Assembly: GCF_024707105.1 (NCBI RefSeq)
Contig: NZ_JANQAJ010000010.1
Span: forward strand, 1-64,000
Origin: Devosia ginsengisoli
GTDB taxonomy: Bacteria; Pseudomonadota; Alphaproteobacteria; Rhizobiales; Devosiaceae
Length of the DNA stretch: 64,000 nucleotides
Reading direction: 5' to 3'
How positions within the stretch are numbered: the first letter of the stretch is position 1; the number at the start of each line of letters is the position of its first letter. Below the pieces are notes generated by a model. It was given only the letters and a program-made list of their open reading frames with translations. It ran no database searches and was not told the DNA's origin. The position numbers and the translations under genes are program-made. Shown here piece after piece: positions 44,187 to 52,375 of this stretch.

Positions 44187-44522
44187 TCAGGCGCCGGTCG
44201 GGTCTTCCACCTGGCGCTTGAGCTTGCCCAGCATGGATGTGGCATAGGCGGCATAGGGGCCGATCCAGCGCTCGTGGATGGCGTGGATGGGCAGGGCGTC
44301 GAGATGGTTCCAGCGCTCGCGGCCGCGCCGCTCGGCCACGACGAGCCCGGCTTCTTCGAGCACGCCCAGATGCTGCATGACCGTGCAGCGATCAAGCTCG
44401 GGCAGCAGGTCGCACAACATGCCGGTCGTGCGCGGTTCGCTTTTCAGCAGATCGCAAATCTGCCGCCGCGTGCGGTGGCTCAAGGCCTTGAAAATCTGGT
44501 CGTTTTCGTCTTCCGTTGACAT
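44187..44522 (-). CDS. ArsR-family transcriptional regulator
   Basis: A 111-aa winged-helix repressor: DQIFKALSHRTRRQICDLLK, then PELDRCTVMQHLGVLEEAGL as the recognition helix region and VVAERRGRERWNHLD as the wing. It lacks the usual Cys metal box and belongs with the group paired with SRPBCC/AHSA1 proteins. Its start codon overlaps an inverted repeat (44521-44540) that also serves the divergent AHSA1 gene. Confidence 0.9.
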   Translation of the reverse strand: MSTEDENDQIFKALSHRTRRQICDLLKSEPRTTGMLCDLLPELDRCTVMQHLGVLEEAGLVVAERRGRERWNHLDALPIHAIHERWIGPYAAYATSMLGKLKRQVEDPTGA

Positions 44523-44540
44523 GTTATGTTTTTATAACAT
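44521..44540. promoter_or_regulatory. ArsR operator between arsR-like and AHSA1 genes
   Basis: ATGTTAT, six-base spacer GTTTTT, ATAACAT. The repeat begins on the arsR start codon itself (44520-44522), so bound repressor would cover the gene start and the divergent promoter. AT-rich against a GC-rich background. Confidence 0.65.
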
Positions 44541-44572
44541 ATTATGGCCTCAGTCAAGCAAGGAGTAGAGAG

Positions 44573-45043
44573 ATGGCCTACGAATTCACGGTCAGCGGAC
44601 GCATCAGCAAGCCGGTGCATGAAGTGTTCGAGGCGGTGGCGGACCCCAAGGAACTCTCGGGCTACTTCACCACGGGCGGCGCCAGGGGGCGGCTGGAAAC
44701 CGGGGCCACGGTCACCTGGGATTTCCATGATTTCCCCGGTGCCTTTCCGGTCGAAGTGGTCGAAGTCGAGCAGGACAGGAAGATCGTGCTGCGCTGGGAT
44801 GCCGCCGAGGACGGGACGGCCGACGATCCGGTAAAGCCCGGCTACAAGACCACCGTGACCATGACTTTTGCGCCGCTCGATGACGGGCGAACCCTGGTGA
44901 CCATCACCGAAGGCGGCTGGCGGGAAACGGCCGGCGCGCAGAAGGCGGCCTTCGGCAATTGCGAGGGCTGGACCGGGATGCTCTGTGCGCTCAAGGTCTA
45001 TATCGAGCACGGCATCAACCTGCGCGACGGCTTCTACAAGTAG
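44573..45043 (+). CDS. SRPBCC / AHSA1-domain protein
   Basis: A 156-aa START-like ligand-binding protein: FTVSGRISKPVHEVFEAVAD, then SGYFTTGG and a C-terminal helix (NCEGWTGMLCALKVYIEHGI). AGGAG precedes ATG 44573. ArsR-AHSA1-VOC sets are widespread; the AHSA1 protein is thought to bind a hydrophobic ligand. It is divergent from the ArsR gene and followed six bases later by a VOC protein. Confidence 0.88.
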   Translation: MAYEFTVSGRISKPVHEVFEAVADPKELSGYFTTGGARGRLETGATVTWDFHDFPGAFPVEVVEVEQDRKIVLRWDAAEDGTADDPVKPGYKTTVTMTFAPLDDGRTLVTITEGGWRETAGAQKAAFGNCEGWTGMLCALKVYIEHGINLRDGFYK

Positions 45044-45049
45044 AGCAGG

Positions 45050-45412
45050 GTGACCCGATCGATCGAAGGTGGCATCAACATCGCCATGAAGGTGCCGGCG
45101 CACCAGTATGAGGCGACGGTCGCGTTTTATCGCGATACGCTCGGCCTCGAACCGTTCACGGAAAAGCCGGGCAATATCGGTTTCATCCACGGACCGAACC
45201 GGCTGTGGCTCGACAAGGTGGAGAATTACAGCCAGGCGGAGCTGTGGCTGGAACTGTTCACGCCGGACTTTGCCGCGACCGCCGACAGGCTCGGCGCTGC
45301 CGGCGTGGTGCGCAATGACGCCATCGAGGACCTCGGTGAGGGTTTTCGCGGCGGCTGGTTCATCAATCCGGCAGGTATCGTGCATATGGTGCGCGAACCC
45401 GACGCATGGTGA
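45050..45412 (+). CDS. Glyoxalase/VOC-family protein
   Basis: A 120-aa vicinal-oxygen-chelate protein: NIAMKVPAHQYEATVAFYRD, TLGLEP, GFIHGPNRLWLDKV, ELWLELFTPDFAATADRLGA and GWFINPAGIVHMVREP, the two beta-alpha-beta modules. GTG start at 45050, six bases after the AHSA1 stop, so the two are co-transcribed under the ArsR operator. Substrate unknown. Confidence 0.85.
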   Translation: MTRSIEGGINIAMKVPAHQYEATVAFYRDTLGLEPFTEKPGNIGFIHGPNRLWLDKVENYSQAELWLELFTPDFAATADRLGAAGVVRNDAIEDLGEGFRGGWFINPAGIVHMVREPDAW

Positions 45413-45468
45413 TCCTAAGGCCCTGTTAGGGTTACCAAATCTTCAACCTTTGGCGCGATGCTCGGAGG

Positions 45469-45615
45469 ATGGACCAGTTTAACGCCCATAGCGGGGTCGC
45501 GCCCCATGCCTGGCTGCAGCACCATCTGCCGTGGCTGGGCTTGCTGGCGCTGATGCTCGGCCTGTTCCGCGAAAGCCCCGATGCGGCTTTGGAGCGGGAC
45601 GAGCTGAACGGCTAA
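45469..45615 (+). CDS. Possible small membrane protein (48 aa)
   Basis: ATG 45469 directly preceded by CGGAGG opens 48 codons: MDQFNAHSGVAPHAWLQHHL, a hydrophobic stretch PWLGLLALMLGLF and an acidic tail. The ribosome site is very close to the ATG. Its TAA overlaps the convergent puuE-uraD stop by three to four bases. Not recognised; may be real given the compact layout, but unproved. Confidence 0.35.
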   Translation: MDQFNAHSGVAPHAWLQHHLPWLGLLALMLGLFRESPDAALERDELNG

Positions 45616-47027
45616 TCCAAAACCGCCTGCAACCGCAGCAGGGCAATCCGCTCCACCTGGGCGCAGGCCGTCTCGAATTCCTCCCCAGCGCTGTTGTCGA
45701 TGCGCTTTTCGAAGGCCGCCAGGATTGACGCCTTGGTGTTGTCGCGCACGGCGATGATGAAGGGGAAACCGAATTTTTCGACATAGTGTTCGTTGAGCGT
45801 GGTGAAGCGCGCGCGCTCGGTATCGGTGAGGGCATCGAGTCCGGCGGAGGCCTGTTCGGCAGTGGACGCCTCGGTGAGGCGCTGGGCGGCGGCGAGCTTG
45901 CCGGCCAGATCGGGATGGGCGCGCAGCACGGCGAGGCGCTCTTCCGGCGTCGCCATGCGGAACTGGCTGCGCAATGCGAAATGCAGGCCAATTGCCGTGT
46001 CATTGGCGGGAGCCATCTCACTCTCCCAGGCGCGCTCGGCGATCCAGGGAGAATGCTCGAAGATCGAGCCGTAGCGGGCGACGAAGTCGGCTTTGTCGAG
46101 CTGCGAGGGAATGACCTCGGGCGCGATATAGGGATGTTCCTTGGCCCAATGTTCGGCAATGGCGAGGCGGGTGGGAATCCAGACCTTGTCGAAGGTCTTG
46201 ATGTAATCGATGAACCTTTTGAGCCCTTGATAACGGCCAGGCTGGCCGACGAGGCGGCAGTGCAGGCCGATGGACATCATCTTGGGTGAGCCGGCCTGGC
46301 CCTCGGCATAGAGGCAGTCGAAACTGTCCTTCAAAAACTGGAAATAGTCCTCGCCATTGGCAAAGCCGGAGGCGGTGACGAAGCGCATGTCGTTGGCGGA
46401 CAGCGTATAGGGAATGATGAGCTGCGGACGGCCCTGATGGACGCGCCAATAGGGCAGGTCGTCGTCATAGGTGTCCGATACATAGGCGAAGCCGCCGGCT
46501 TCGGAGACGAGATCGACGGTGTTGAGCGAGCAGCGGCCGGTATACCAGCCGCGCGGCCGTTCTCCGGTGGCGATGGTGTGGAGGTGGATAGCCTCGGCGA
46601 TCTGCTCGCGTTCGACTTCGGGCGGCATATCCTTGTGCTCGACCCATTTATAGCCGTGGCTGGCGATTTCCCAGCCAGCCTCCTGCATGGCGGCAAGCTG
46701 GGCCGGCGCGCGCATCAGCGCGGTGGCGACGCCATAGACGGTGACGGGCAGCTCGGCCTCGGTGAACAGGCGATGCAGCCGCCAGAAGCCGGCGCGAGCG
46801 CCGTATTCGTACATGGACTCGATGTTCCAGTGGCGCTGGCCCGGCCAGGGCGCGGCGCCCACCACATCGGCGAGAAAGGCCTCGGAGCCGGCATCGCCGT
46901 GCAGGATATTGTTCTCGCCGCTCTCTTCGTAATTGAGCACGAATTGCACCGCCACATGGGCGCCGCCGGGCCAGTTGGCCTGGGGCGGATTGGGGCCATA
47001 GCCGTGCATGTCGCGGGGGTAGCGCAT
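45612..47027 (-). CDS. puuE: Fused allantoinase PuuE and OHCU decarboxylase UraD
   Basis: Cytoplasmic bifunctional enzyme of 471 aa. Residues 1-300 are a polysaccharide-deacetylase-like allantoinase (MRYPRDMHGYGPNPPQANWP, VQFVLNYEESGENNILHGD, IASHGYKWVEHKDM), which opens allantoin to allantoate. Residues about 310-471 are OHCU decarboxylase (NDTAIGLHFALRSQFRMATP, LRAHPDLAGKLA, RFTTLNEHYVEKFGFPFIIA), which makes (S)-allantoin. The two domains do consecutive steps. Start 47027 fits homologues; the frame is open further. Divergent from uraH, its partner one step earlier. Confidence 0.95.
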   Translation of the reverse strand: MRYPRDMHGYGPNPPQANWPGGAHVAVQFVLNYEESGENNILHGDAGSEAFLADVVGAAPWPGQRHWNIESMYEYGARAGFWRLHRLFTEAELPVTVYGVATALMRAPAQLAAMQEAGWEIASHGYKWVEHKDMPPEVEREQIAEAIHLHTIATGERPRGWYTGRCSLNTVDLVSEAGGFAYVSDTYDDDLPYWRVHQGRPQLIIPYTLSANDMRFVTASGFANGEDYFQFLKDSFDCLYAEGQAGSPKMMSIGLHCRLVGQPGRYQGLKRFIDYIKTFDKVWIPTRLAIAEHWAKEHPYIAPEVIPSQLDKADFVARYGSIFEHSPWIAERAWESEMAPANDTAIGLHFALRSQFRMATPEERLAVLRAHPDLAGKLAAAQRLTEASTAEQASAGLDALTDTERARFTTLNEHYVEKFGFPFIIAVRDNTKASILAAFEKRIDNSAGEEFETACAQVERIALLRLQAVLD

Positions 47028-47094
47028 GGGTCTCTCTCGTCTTGTTGCGGGCGAATAGTACGAGTCTGGTGCCGTGGAACAAGATGCACAAAAA

Positions 47095-47113
47095 TGGACC
47101 AGATGGTAAAAAA
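47095..47113 (-). promoter_or_regulatory. Motif in the puuE/uraH divergent promoter
   Basis: TGGACCAGATGGTAAAAAA on the plus strand, containing the palindrome ACCAGATGGT-like core ACCA-N2-TGGT. It is 16/19 identical to 3962-3980 upstream of the ABC binding-protein gene. It is 70 bases from puuE-uraD and 65 from uraH, a good place for a regulator of both. Confidence 0.4.
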
Positions 47114-47178
47114 TGAGCATTGCGCATCGGGCCTGATGCGATAGTCTCATTCTCCGGGGACGATAGACGGAGCAGCAA

Positions 47179-47535
47179 ATGGCGGGGAGTGGACGCCTTA
47201 CGACGCACGTGCTGGACACGATGCATGGCAAGCCGGCACGCGGCATGCGGCTCGAACTGCTGTATGTGCATGGCGACCACAATCACCACATTGCCGACAG
47301 CTATACCAACGAAGATGGGCGGGTAGATCAGCCGCTGCTCGATGAAGAGCAGTTCCAGCATGGCGAATTCGAAATCCATTTCCATGTCGGGCAGTATTTC
47401 GCGCGGCTGGGCGTGGAGGTCGAAAACCCGTTTCTCGACGTGGTGCCTGTTCGTTTCACCATCTCCGAAGACCGGCACTATCATGTGCCGCTGCTGGTAA
47501 GCCCCTTTGCCTATTCGACCTATCGGGGGAGCTGA
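47179..47535 (+). CDS. uraH: 5-hydroxyisourate hydrolase UraH
   Basis: Transthyretin-like hydrolase of 118 aa; it hydrolyses 5-hydroxyisourate, the product of urate oxidation, to OHCU. Family signatures: LTTHVLDTMHGKPARGM at the N-terminus (catalytic His in THVLD), EIHFHVGQYF, and HYHVPLLVSPFAYSTYRGS with the invariant C-terminal YRGS. GGAG lies six bases before the start. One base separates it from xdhA. Confidence 0.96.
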   Translation: MAGSGRLTTHVLDTMHGKPARGMRLELLYVHGDHNHHIADSYTNEDGRVDQPLLDEEQFQHGEFEIHFHVGQYFARLGVEVENPFLDVVPVRFTISEDRHYHVPLLVSPFAYSTYRGS

Positions 47536-47536
47536 G

Positions 47537-49003
47537 ATGGTCGAGGTAACCAACGCCATCCGCTTCATCCTCAATGACGAGGAAGTCACCCTCACCGATG
47601 TGAGGCCGGATGCGACCCTGCTCGACTGGCTGCGGCTGGAGCGCCGCCTGCGCGGCTCCAAGGAAGGCTGCGCCGAGGGCGATTGCGGGGCCTGTACCGT
47701 GCTGGTCGGGCGGTTGATGGATGACGAGATCATCTATGACTCGGTCACATCCTGCATCCGCTTCGTGGGCAGCCTGCATGGCACGCATGTCGTGACCATC
47801 GAGCATCTGCGGGGCAAGGATGGCAATCTGCATCCGGTGCAGCAGGCCATGGTGGATCACCATGGCAGCCAATGCGGCTTCTGCACCCCGGGCTTCGTGA
47901 TGAGCCTCTATGGCCTGTGGATGCGCGACCCCGATCCCAGCCAGGCGGCCATCGAGAAGGCCTTGCAGGGCAATCTCTGCCGCTGCACGGGCTATGCGCC
48001 GATCATCCGCGCCGGCAAGGCGATTTCGAGCTATGGCCGGCCCGAGGGCGATCCGCTGCGGGCCGAACGCATTGCGCTCAAGCAGAAGATCAGGGCGATC
48101 AATGATGATCGCCGGGTCGAGCTGGGCGCAGGCGCGGACCGCATCATCGTTCCCGGCAGCCTCGACGATTTCGCCGCCGTCTATGAGGCCAATCCCACGG
48201 CGACCATTGTCAATGGCTCGACCGATGTCGGGCTGTGGGTCACCAAGTTCATGCGATCAATCGGGCCGGTGATCTTCATCAATCACCTCGAAGAGTTGAA
48301 GCGCATCGCCGAGACGGATAGCGAAGTGCGTTTCCATGCCGGAGTGAGCTATTCAGAGGCCCTGCCTGTCATAGCCGCCAGGTTCCCCGACATGGCGGAG
48401 CTGTGGCATCGCATCGCCGGCGAGCAGATCCGCAATATGGGGACCATCGGCGGCAATATCGCCAATGGCTCGCCCATCGGCGACACGCCGCCGCCCTTCA
48501 TCGCGCTGGGGGCCAGGCTCAGCCTGCGCAAGGGTGCGCAGCGGCGCGAAATCGCGCTGGAGGATTACTTCCTGGCCTATGGCAAGCAGGACCGCCAGCC
48601 GGGCGAATTTGTCGAGAGCGTGACCATTCCGCTGCTGCCCGATGGCGAAAAATTCGCGGTCTACAAGATTTCCAAGCGGCGCGAGGAAGATATTTCGGCT
48701 TTGTGCGGGGCGTTCCGGGCGTTGGTCAGGGATGACGGCACGGTCGGCATGGTGCGCATCGCTTTTGGCGGCATGGCGGCGACGCCCAAACGCGCCAAAG
48801 CGGTCGAGGCGGCCTTGGTGGGCAAGCCGTGGACGCAAGCGACGATTGATGCCGCAATCGCGGCATTTGCCGAGGATTATCAGCCGATTTCGGACATGCG
48901 CGCCAGCGCGGACTATCGCCTGCTGACGGCGCAGAACCTGCTGCTGCGGTTCTTCCTCGACAGCACCGGGCAGGGGCAGAGGCTCCGGCGGGAGGTGGCA
49001 TGA
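47537..49003 (+). CDS. xdhA: Xanthine dehydrogenase small subunit XdhA (FeS/FAD)
   Basis: A 488-aa subunit with two 2Fe-2S clusters and FAD. Plant-type cluster: CAEGDCGACTVLVG (around residue 46). Second cluster: CGFCTPGFVMS and NLCRCTGYAP. The FAD domain follows (NGSTDVGLWVTKF, MGTIGGNIANGSPIGDTPPP), then the CO-dehydrogenase-flavoprotein C-terminal domain. It passes electrons from the molybdenum site of XdhB to NAD. Start 47537 is one base after uraH; a start 10 codons upstream would overlap it. Its stop overlaps xdhB by four bases. Confidence 0.95.
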   Translation: MVEVTNAIRFILNDEEVTLTDVRPDATLLDWLRLERRLRGSKEGCAEGDCGACTVLVGRLMDDEIIYDSVTSCIRFVGSLHGTHVVTIEHLRGKDGNLHPVQQAMVDHHGSQCGFCTPGFVMSLYGLWMRDPDPSQAAIEKALQGNLCRCTGYAPIIRAGKAISSYGRPEGDPLRAERIALKQKIRAINDDRRVELGAGADRIIVPGSLDDFAAVYEANPTATIVNGSTDVGLWVTKFMRSIGPVIFINHLEELKRIAETDSEVRFHAGVSYSEALPVIAARFPDMAELWHRIAGEQIRNMGTIGGNIANGSPIGDTPPPFIALGARLSLRKGAQRREIALEDYFLAYGKQDRQPGEFVESVTIPLLPDGEKFAVYKISKRREEDISALCGAFRALVRDDGTVGMVRIAFGGMAATPKRAKAVEAALVGKPWTQATIDAAIAAFAEDYQPISDMRASADYRLLTAQNLLLRFFLDSTGQGQRLRREVA

Positions 49004-51330
49004 ACAAGCACGAAACCCCCATCGCCATTGCTTCGCTCCATACGCCCACCCGCCATGACAGCGGGCCCAAGCATGTCAGCGGCACGGCCGAATATATCGA
49101 CGACATGATCGAGCCCGAAGGCACTGTTCATGCCTATCTGGCGCTGTCGACGCGGGCGCATGCCGAGATCGTTGCGGTGGATATCGAAGCCGTGAAGGCG
49201 GCGCCGGGGGTGATCGGCGTGCTCACATCAGAGGATATTCCGGGCGAAAACGATGTGTCGCCCAGCCACAAGCATGACGAGCCGGTGTTTGCCGAGGGCA
49301 AGGTGCAGTTCTGGGGGCAGCCGCTGTTTGCGGTGGTGGCCGAAACGCGCGATCAGGCGCGGCGGGCGGCGCATCTGGCCAAGATCGAATACCGTGATCT
49401 GCCCCATGCGCTCGATGTGCGCGCGGCGCAGGCGGCGGGCGGGGCGATGGTCACCGAGCCACTGAAGCTCGAACGGGGCGACGTGGCCGCCGGGCTGGCC
49501 GGGGCGAAGCATCGCGTCAAGGGCAGCATCGCCATTGGCGGGCAGGACCATTTCTATCTCGAAGGCCAGATCGCCATGGCGGTTCCGGGCGAGGACGAGG
49601 ACGTGACCGTCTTTGCCTCGACGCAGCATCCGAGCGAAGTGCAGTTGATGGTCGCGGCCGTGCTGGGCATCCGGCATCATGCCGTGACGGTCAATGTGCG
49701 GCGCATGGGCGGCGGCTTTGGCGGCAAGGAAACGCAGGGCAACCTGTTCGCCGCAGTGGCGGCCCTGGCGGCCAAGAAATGGAACCGCGCCTGCAAGATT
49801 CGCCCCGACCGCGACGACGACATGACGGCCACCGGCAAGCGCCACGATTTCGTGGTCGACTACGAGGTCGGCTATGACGACGCGGGGAAAATCCAGGCGG
49901 TGGATGCCGTCTATGGCGCGCGCGCCGGCTTCTCCTCGGACCTGTCAGGGCCGGTGACCGACCGGGCGCTATTCCATGCTGACAATGCCTATTGGTATCC
50001 CGCGGTGCGGGTGCGCAGCGAGCCGCTTTATACCAATACGGTCAGCAACACGGCCTTCCGCGGCTTCGGTGGCCCGCAGGGCATGATGGCGGCGGAGCGC
50101 TGGGTGGAAGACATCGCCTATGCGCTGGGCAAGGACCCGCTCGATATCCGCAAGGCCAATTTCTACGGCCCCGAGACCGACAACGTGACGCCTTACCACC
50201 AGGTGGTGGAGGACAATATCATCCATCGCGTGGTGGATGAGCTGGAAGCTTCGGCCGACTATCAGGCGCGGCGGGCGGCGATAGTAAAATACAATGCCGG
50301 CAGCGACGTGCTCAAAAAGGGCATTGCGCTGACCCCTGTCAAGTTCGGCATTTCCTTCACCGCCACCTGGTATAATCAGGCCGGTGCGCTGGTGCATGTC
50401 TACAAGGACGGTTCCATCCATCTCAGCCATGGCGGCACCGAGATGGGTCAGGGGCTGCATATCAAGGTGGCGCAGGTTTTGGCCGATGCCTTCGGCGTCG
50501 GGCTCGACATCGTCAAGATCATGGCGACGAGCACGGGCAAGGTGCCCAATACCTCGGCCACGGCCGCCTCTTCGGGTTCCGACCTCAACGGCATGGCGGC
50601 CTGGGACGCGGCGCGGCAGATCAAGGAACGGCTGGTCAGGCATGCGGCCAAGCTGCATCAGGTCAGCGAAGCTGCTGTGGAGTGGGTGCAGGGCGGCATC
50701 CAGGCGGGGCCGAAATTCGTGCCCTTCGCCGAACTGGTGGCCTCGGCCTATCTCAACCGCGTGCAGCTTTCGGCCGCCGGTTTCTACGAGACACCGAAGA
50801 TTCACTGGGATCGCGCCACCGGGCGCGGGCATCCATTCTACTATTTCGCCTATGGCGCCTCGGTCAGCGAGGTGACCATCGACACGCTGACCGGCGAATA
50901 TACGGTGGACCGGGTGGACATCCTCCATGATGTCGGCCGCTCGCTCAATCCGGCGGTGGATATTGGCCAGGTCGAGGGCGGCTTCGTGCAGGGCATGGGG
51001 TGGCTGACGACGGAAGAGCTGGTGTGGGACGACAAGGGGCAGTTGCGCACCAAGGCGCCGTCCACCTACAAAATCCCGCTGGCCAGTGACGTGCCGCCGG
51101 TCTTCAACGTCAAGCTGGCCGAATGGTCGGTCAACAAGGAGCCGACCATCGGACGCTCCAAAGCGGTGGGCGAGCCGCCGCTGATGCTGGCCATGAGCGT
51201 CGTCGAGGCGCTGAGCATGGCGGTGGCATCGGTAGCGGATTACGCAATCGCGCCAAGGCTCGATACGCCGGTGACGCCCGAGCGGGTGCTGATGGGCGTC
51301 GAGCGGATGAAACGGGAGGCGCGGGGGTGA
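49000..51330 (+). CDS. xdhB: Xanthine dehydrogenase large subunit XdhB (molybdopterin)
   Basis: A 776-aa molybdenum-cofactor subunit that hydroxylates hypoxanthine to xanthine and xanthine to urate. GTAEYIDDM near the N-terminus, GGQDHFYLEGQIAMAVPGED, RRMGGGFGGKETQGNLFAA, the AFRGFGGPQGM arginine loop, HGGTEMGQGLHIKVAQV, and the catalytic Glu in KAVGEPPLMLAMSV. Coupled to xdhA by ATGA. A type B repeat separates it from xdhC. Confidence 0.95.
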   Translation: MNKHETPIAIASLHTPTRHDSGPKHVSGTAEYIDDMIEPEGTVHAYLALSTRAHAEIVAVDIEAVKAAPGVIGVLTSEDIPGENDVSPSHKHDEPVFAEGKVQFWGQPLFAVVAETRDQARRAAHLAKIEYRDLPHALDVRAAQAAGGAMVTEPLKLERGDVAAGLAGAKHRVKGSIAIGGQDHFYLEGQIAMAVPGEDEDVTVFASTQHPSEVQLMVAAVLGIRHHAVTVNVRRMGGGFGGKETQGNLFAAVAALAAKKWNRACKIRPDRDDDMTATGKRHDFVVDYEVGYDDAGKIQAVDAVYGARAGFSSDLSGPVTDRALFHADNAYWYPAVRVRSEPLYTNTVSNTAFRGFGGPQGMMAAERWVEDIAYALGKDPLDIRKANFYGPETDNVTPYHQVVEDNIIHRVVDELEASADYQARRAAIVKYNAGSDVLKKGIALTPVKFGISFTATWYNQAGALVHVYKDGSIHLSHGGTEMGQGLHIKVAQVLADAFGVGLDIVKIMATSTGKVPNTSATAASSGSDLNGMAAWDAARQIKERLVRHAAKLHQVSEAAVEWVQGGIQAGPKFVPFAELVASAYLNRVQLSAAGFYETPKIHWDRATGRGHPFYYFAYGASVSEVTIDTLTGEYTVDRVDILHDVGRSLNPAVDIGQVEGGFVQGMGWLTTEELVWDDKGQLRTKAPSTYKIPLASDVPPVFNVKLAEWSVNKEPTIGRSKAVGEPPLMLAMSVVEALSMAVASVADYAIAPRLDTPVTPERVLMGVERMKREARG

Positions 51331-51353
51331 GGATGGTGGTCGTCTTGGCCGCA

Positions 51354-51490
51354 GTACCCCCACCCTCGCTCCCTCCCCACAAGGAGGAGGGAAGCCCGCT
51401 CCGTGCTGTGATGCCACATTGTGCCACGGAACGAGCGTTCATCGTCTCCCTCCCCCTTGTGGGGAGGGATCAAGGGTGGGGGTGGTTTGG
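51354..51490. repeat. Type B intergenic repeat
   Basis: CCCCACCCTCGCTCCCTCCC followed by CACAAGGAGGAGGGAAG, loop, and CTCCCCCTTGTGGGGAGG with GGGTGGGGGTGG. Inverted arms around a loop of about 60 bases. It lies inside the xdh operon, between xdhB and xdhC. Confidence 0.75.
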
Positions 51491-51514
51491 CCCCGATCTT
51501 GAGGTGGACCTGCC

Positions 51515-52375
51515 ATGACCCGCTCCACCGACCTAACCATCTTCCTTGCCGCCAATCCCGACGCCATCATGTGCGAGCTGACCTCTGTCCGTGGCTCCTC
51601 CCCGCGCGAGCAGGGCACGTTCATGCTGGTAGGCGCCGCGGGCCTGTTCGGTACCATCGGCGGCGGCGCCCTCGAATATATGGTGATCGAGCATGCCCGC
51701 AGGCTGATCGCCAATGGGCAGGCCGAGGAGGCGATGGATGTGCCGCTGGGGCCGGAAATCGGCCAGTGCTGCGGCGGTCGGGTCGCGGTCGGGCTACGCT
51801 ATGCCGATGCGGCCATTCGAGAGCGGCTGGCGGCGCGGGTCGCTGACGAAGACGCGGCGCTGCCTGACGTCTATGTGTTCGGCGCCGGGCATGTCGGGCG
51901 GGCGCTGGCGAAAATGCTGGCTTTGCTGCCGGTGCGCCTGCAGGTCATCGATACGCGGCGGGAGGAGCTGGACCTGCTGCCCGCGGGTATAGTGGCCCAT
52001 GCCGTGGCCATGCCCGAGGCCGTCGTACGCTCGGCGCCCGAGGGCAGTTCCTATGTGATCCTGACGCATGACCATGCGCTGGATTTCCTCATCGCGCAGG
52101 AAGCGCTGGCGCGGACCGACGCGCCCTATATCGGCATGGTCGGCTCACGGACCAAACGCGCGAGGTTCGCCAGTTGGTTCAAGGGCGAGGGTGGTGATGA
52201 CAAGGCATTGCAGCGGCTGGTGCTGCCGATCGGCCAGCAGGGGCTTGGGGATAAGCGTCCCGAGGTGATTGCGGCACTGGCGGCAGCTGAGATTATGGTT
52301 CACATTGGGCAGCGGGAAGCTGAGATTGCGCGGGCACGCGCCCCCAGGGCAAAGGGGGTGATGATTGGACGCTAG
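51515..52375 (+). CDS. xdhC: Xanthine dehydrogenase accessory protein XdhC
   Basis: A 286-aa chaperone that inserts sulfurated molybdenum cofactor into XdhB. The N-terminal XdhC/CoxI domain has VRGSSPREQGTFMLVG and GTIGGGALEYMVIEHA; the C-terminal Rossmann domain has DVYVFGAGHVGRALAKML, YVILTHDHALDFLIAQEALA and YIGMVGSRTKRARFASWF. GAGGTGG is upstream of the start. The following ABC gene starts inside its last codons. Confidence 0.94.
   Translation: MTRSTDLTIFLAANPDAIMCELTSVRGSSPREQGTFMLVGAAGLFGTIGGGALEYMVIEHARRLIANGQAEEAMDVPLGPEIGQCCGGRVAVGLRYADAAIRERLAARVADEDAALPDVYVFGAGHVGRALAKMLALLPVRLQVIDTRREELDLLPAGIVAHAVAMPEAVVRSAPEGSSYVILTHDHALDFLIAQEALARTDAPYIGMVGSRTKRARFASWFKGEGGDDKALQRLVLPIGQQGLGDKRPEVIAALAAAEIMVHIGQREAEIARARAPRAKGVMIGR

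Noticed and set aside
49969..51417. A 482-codon minus-strand frame
   Set aside because: Antisense to xdhB; no motif, unusual composition.
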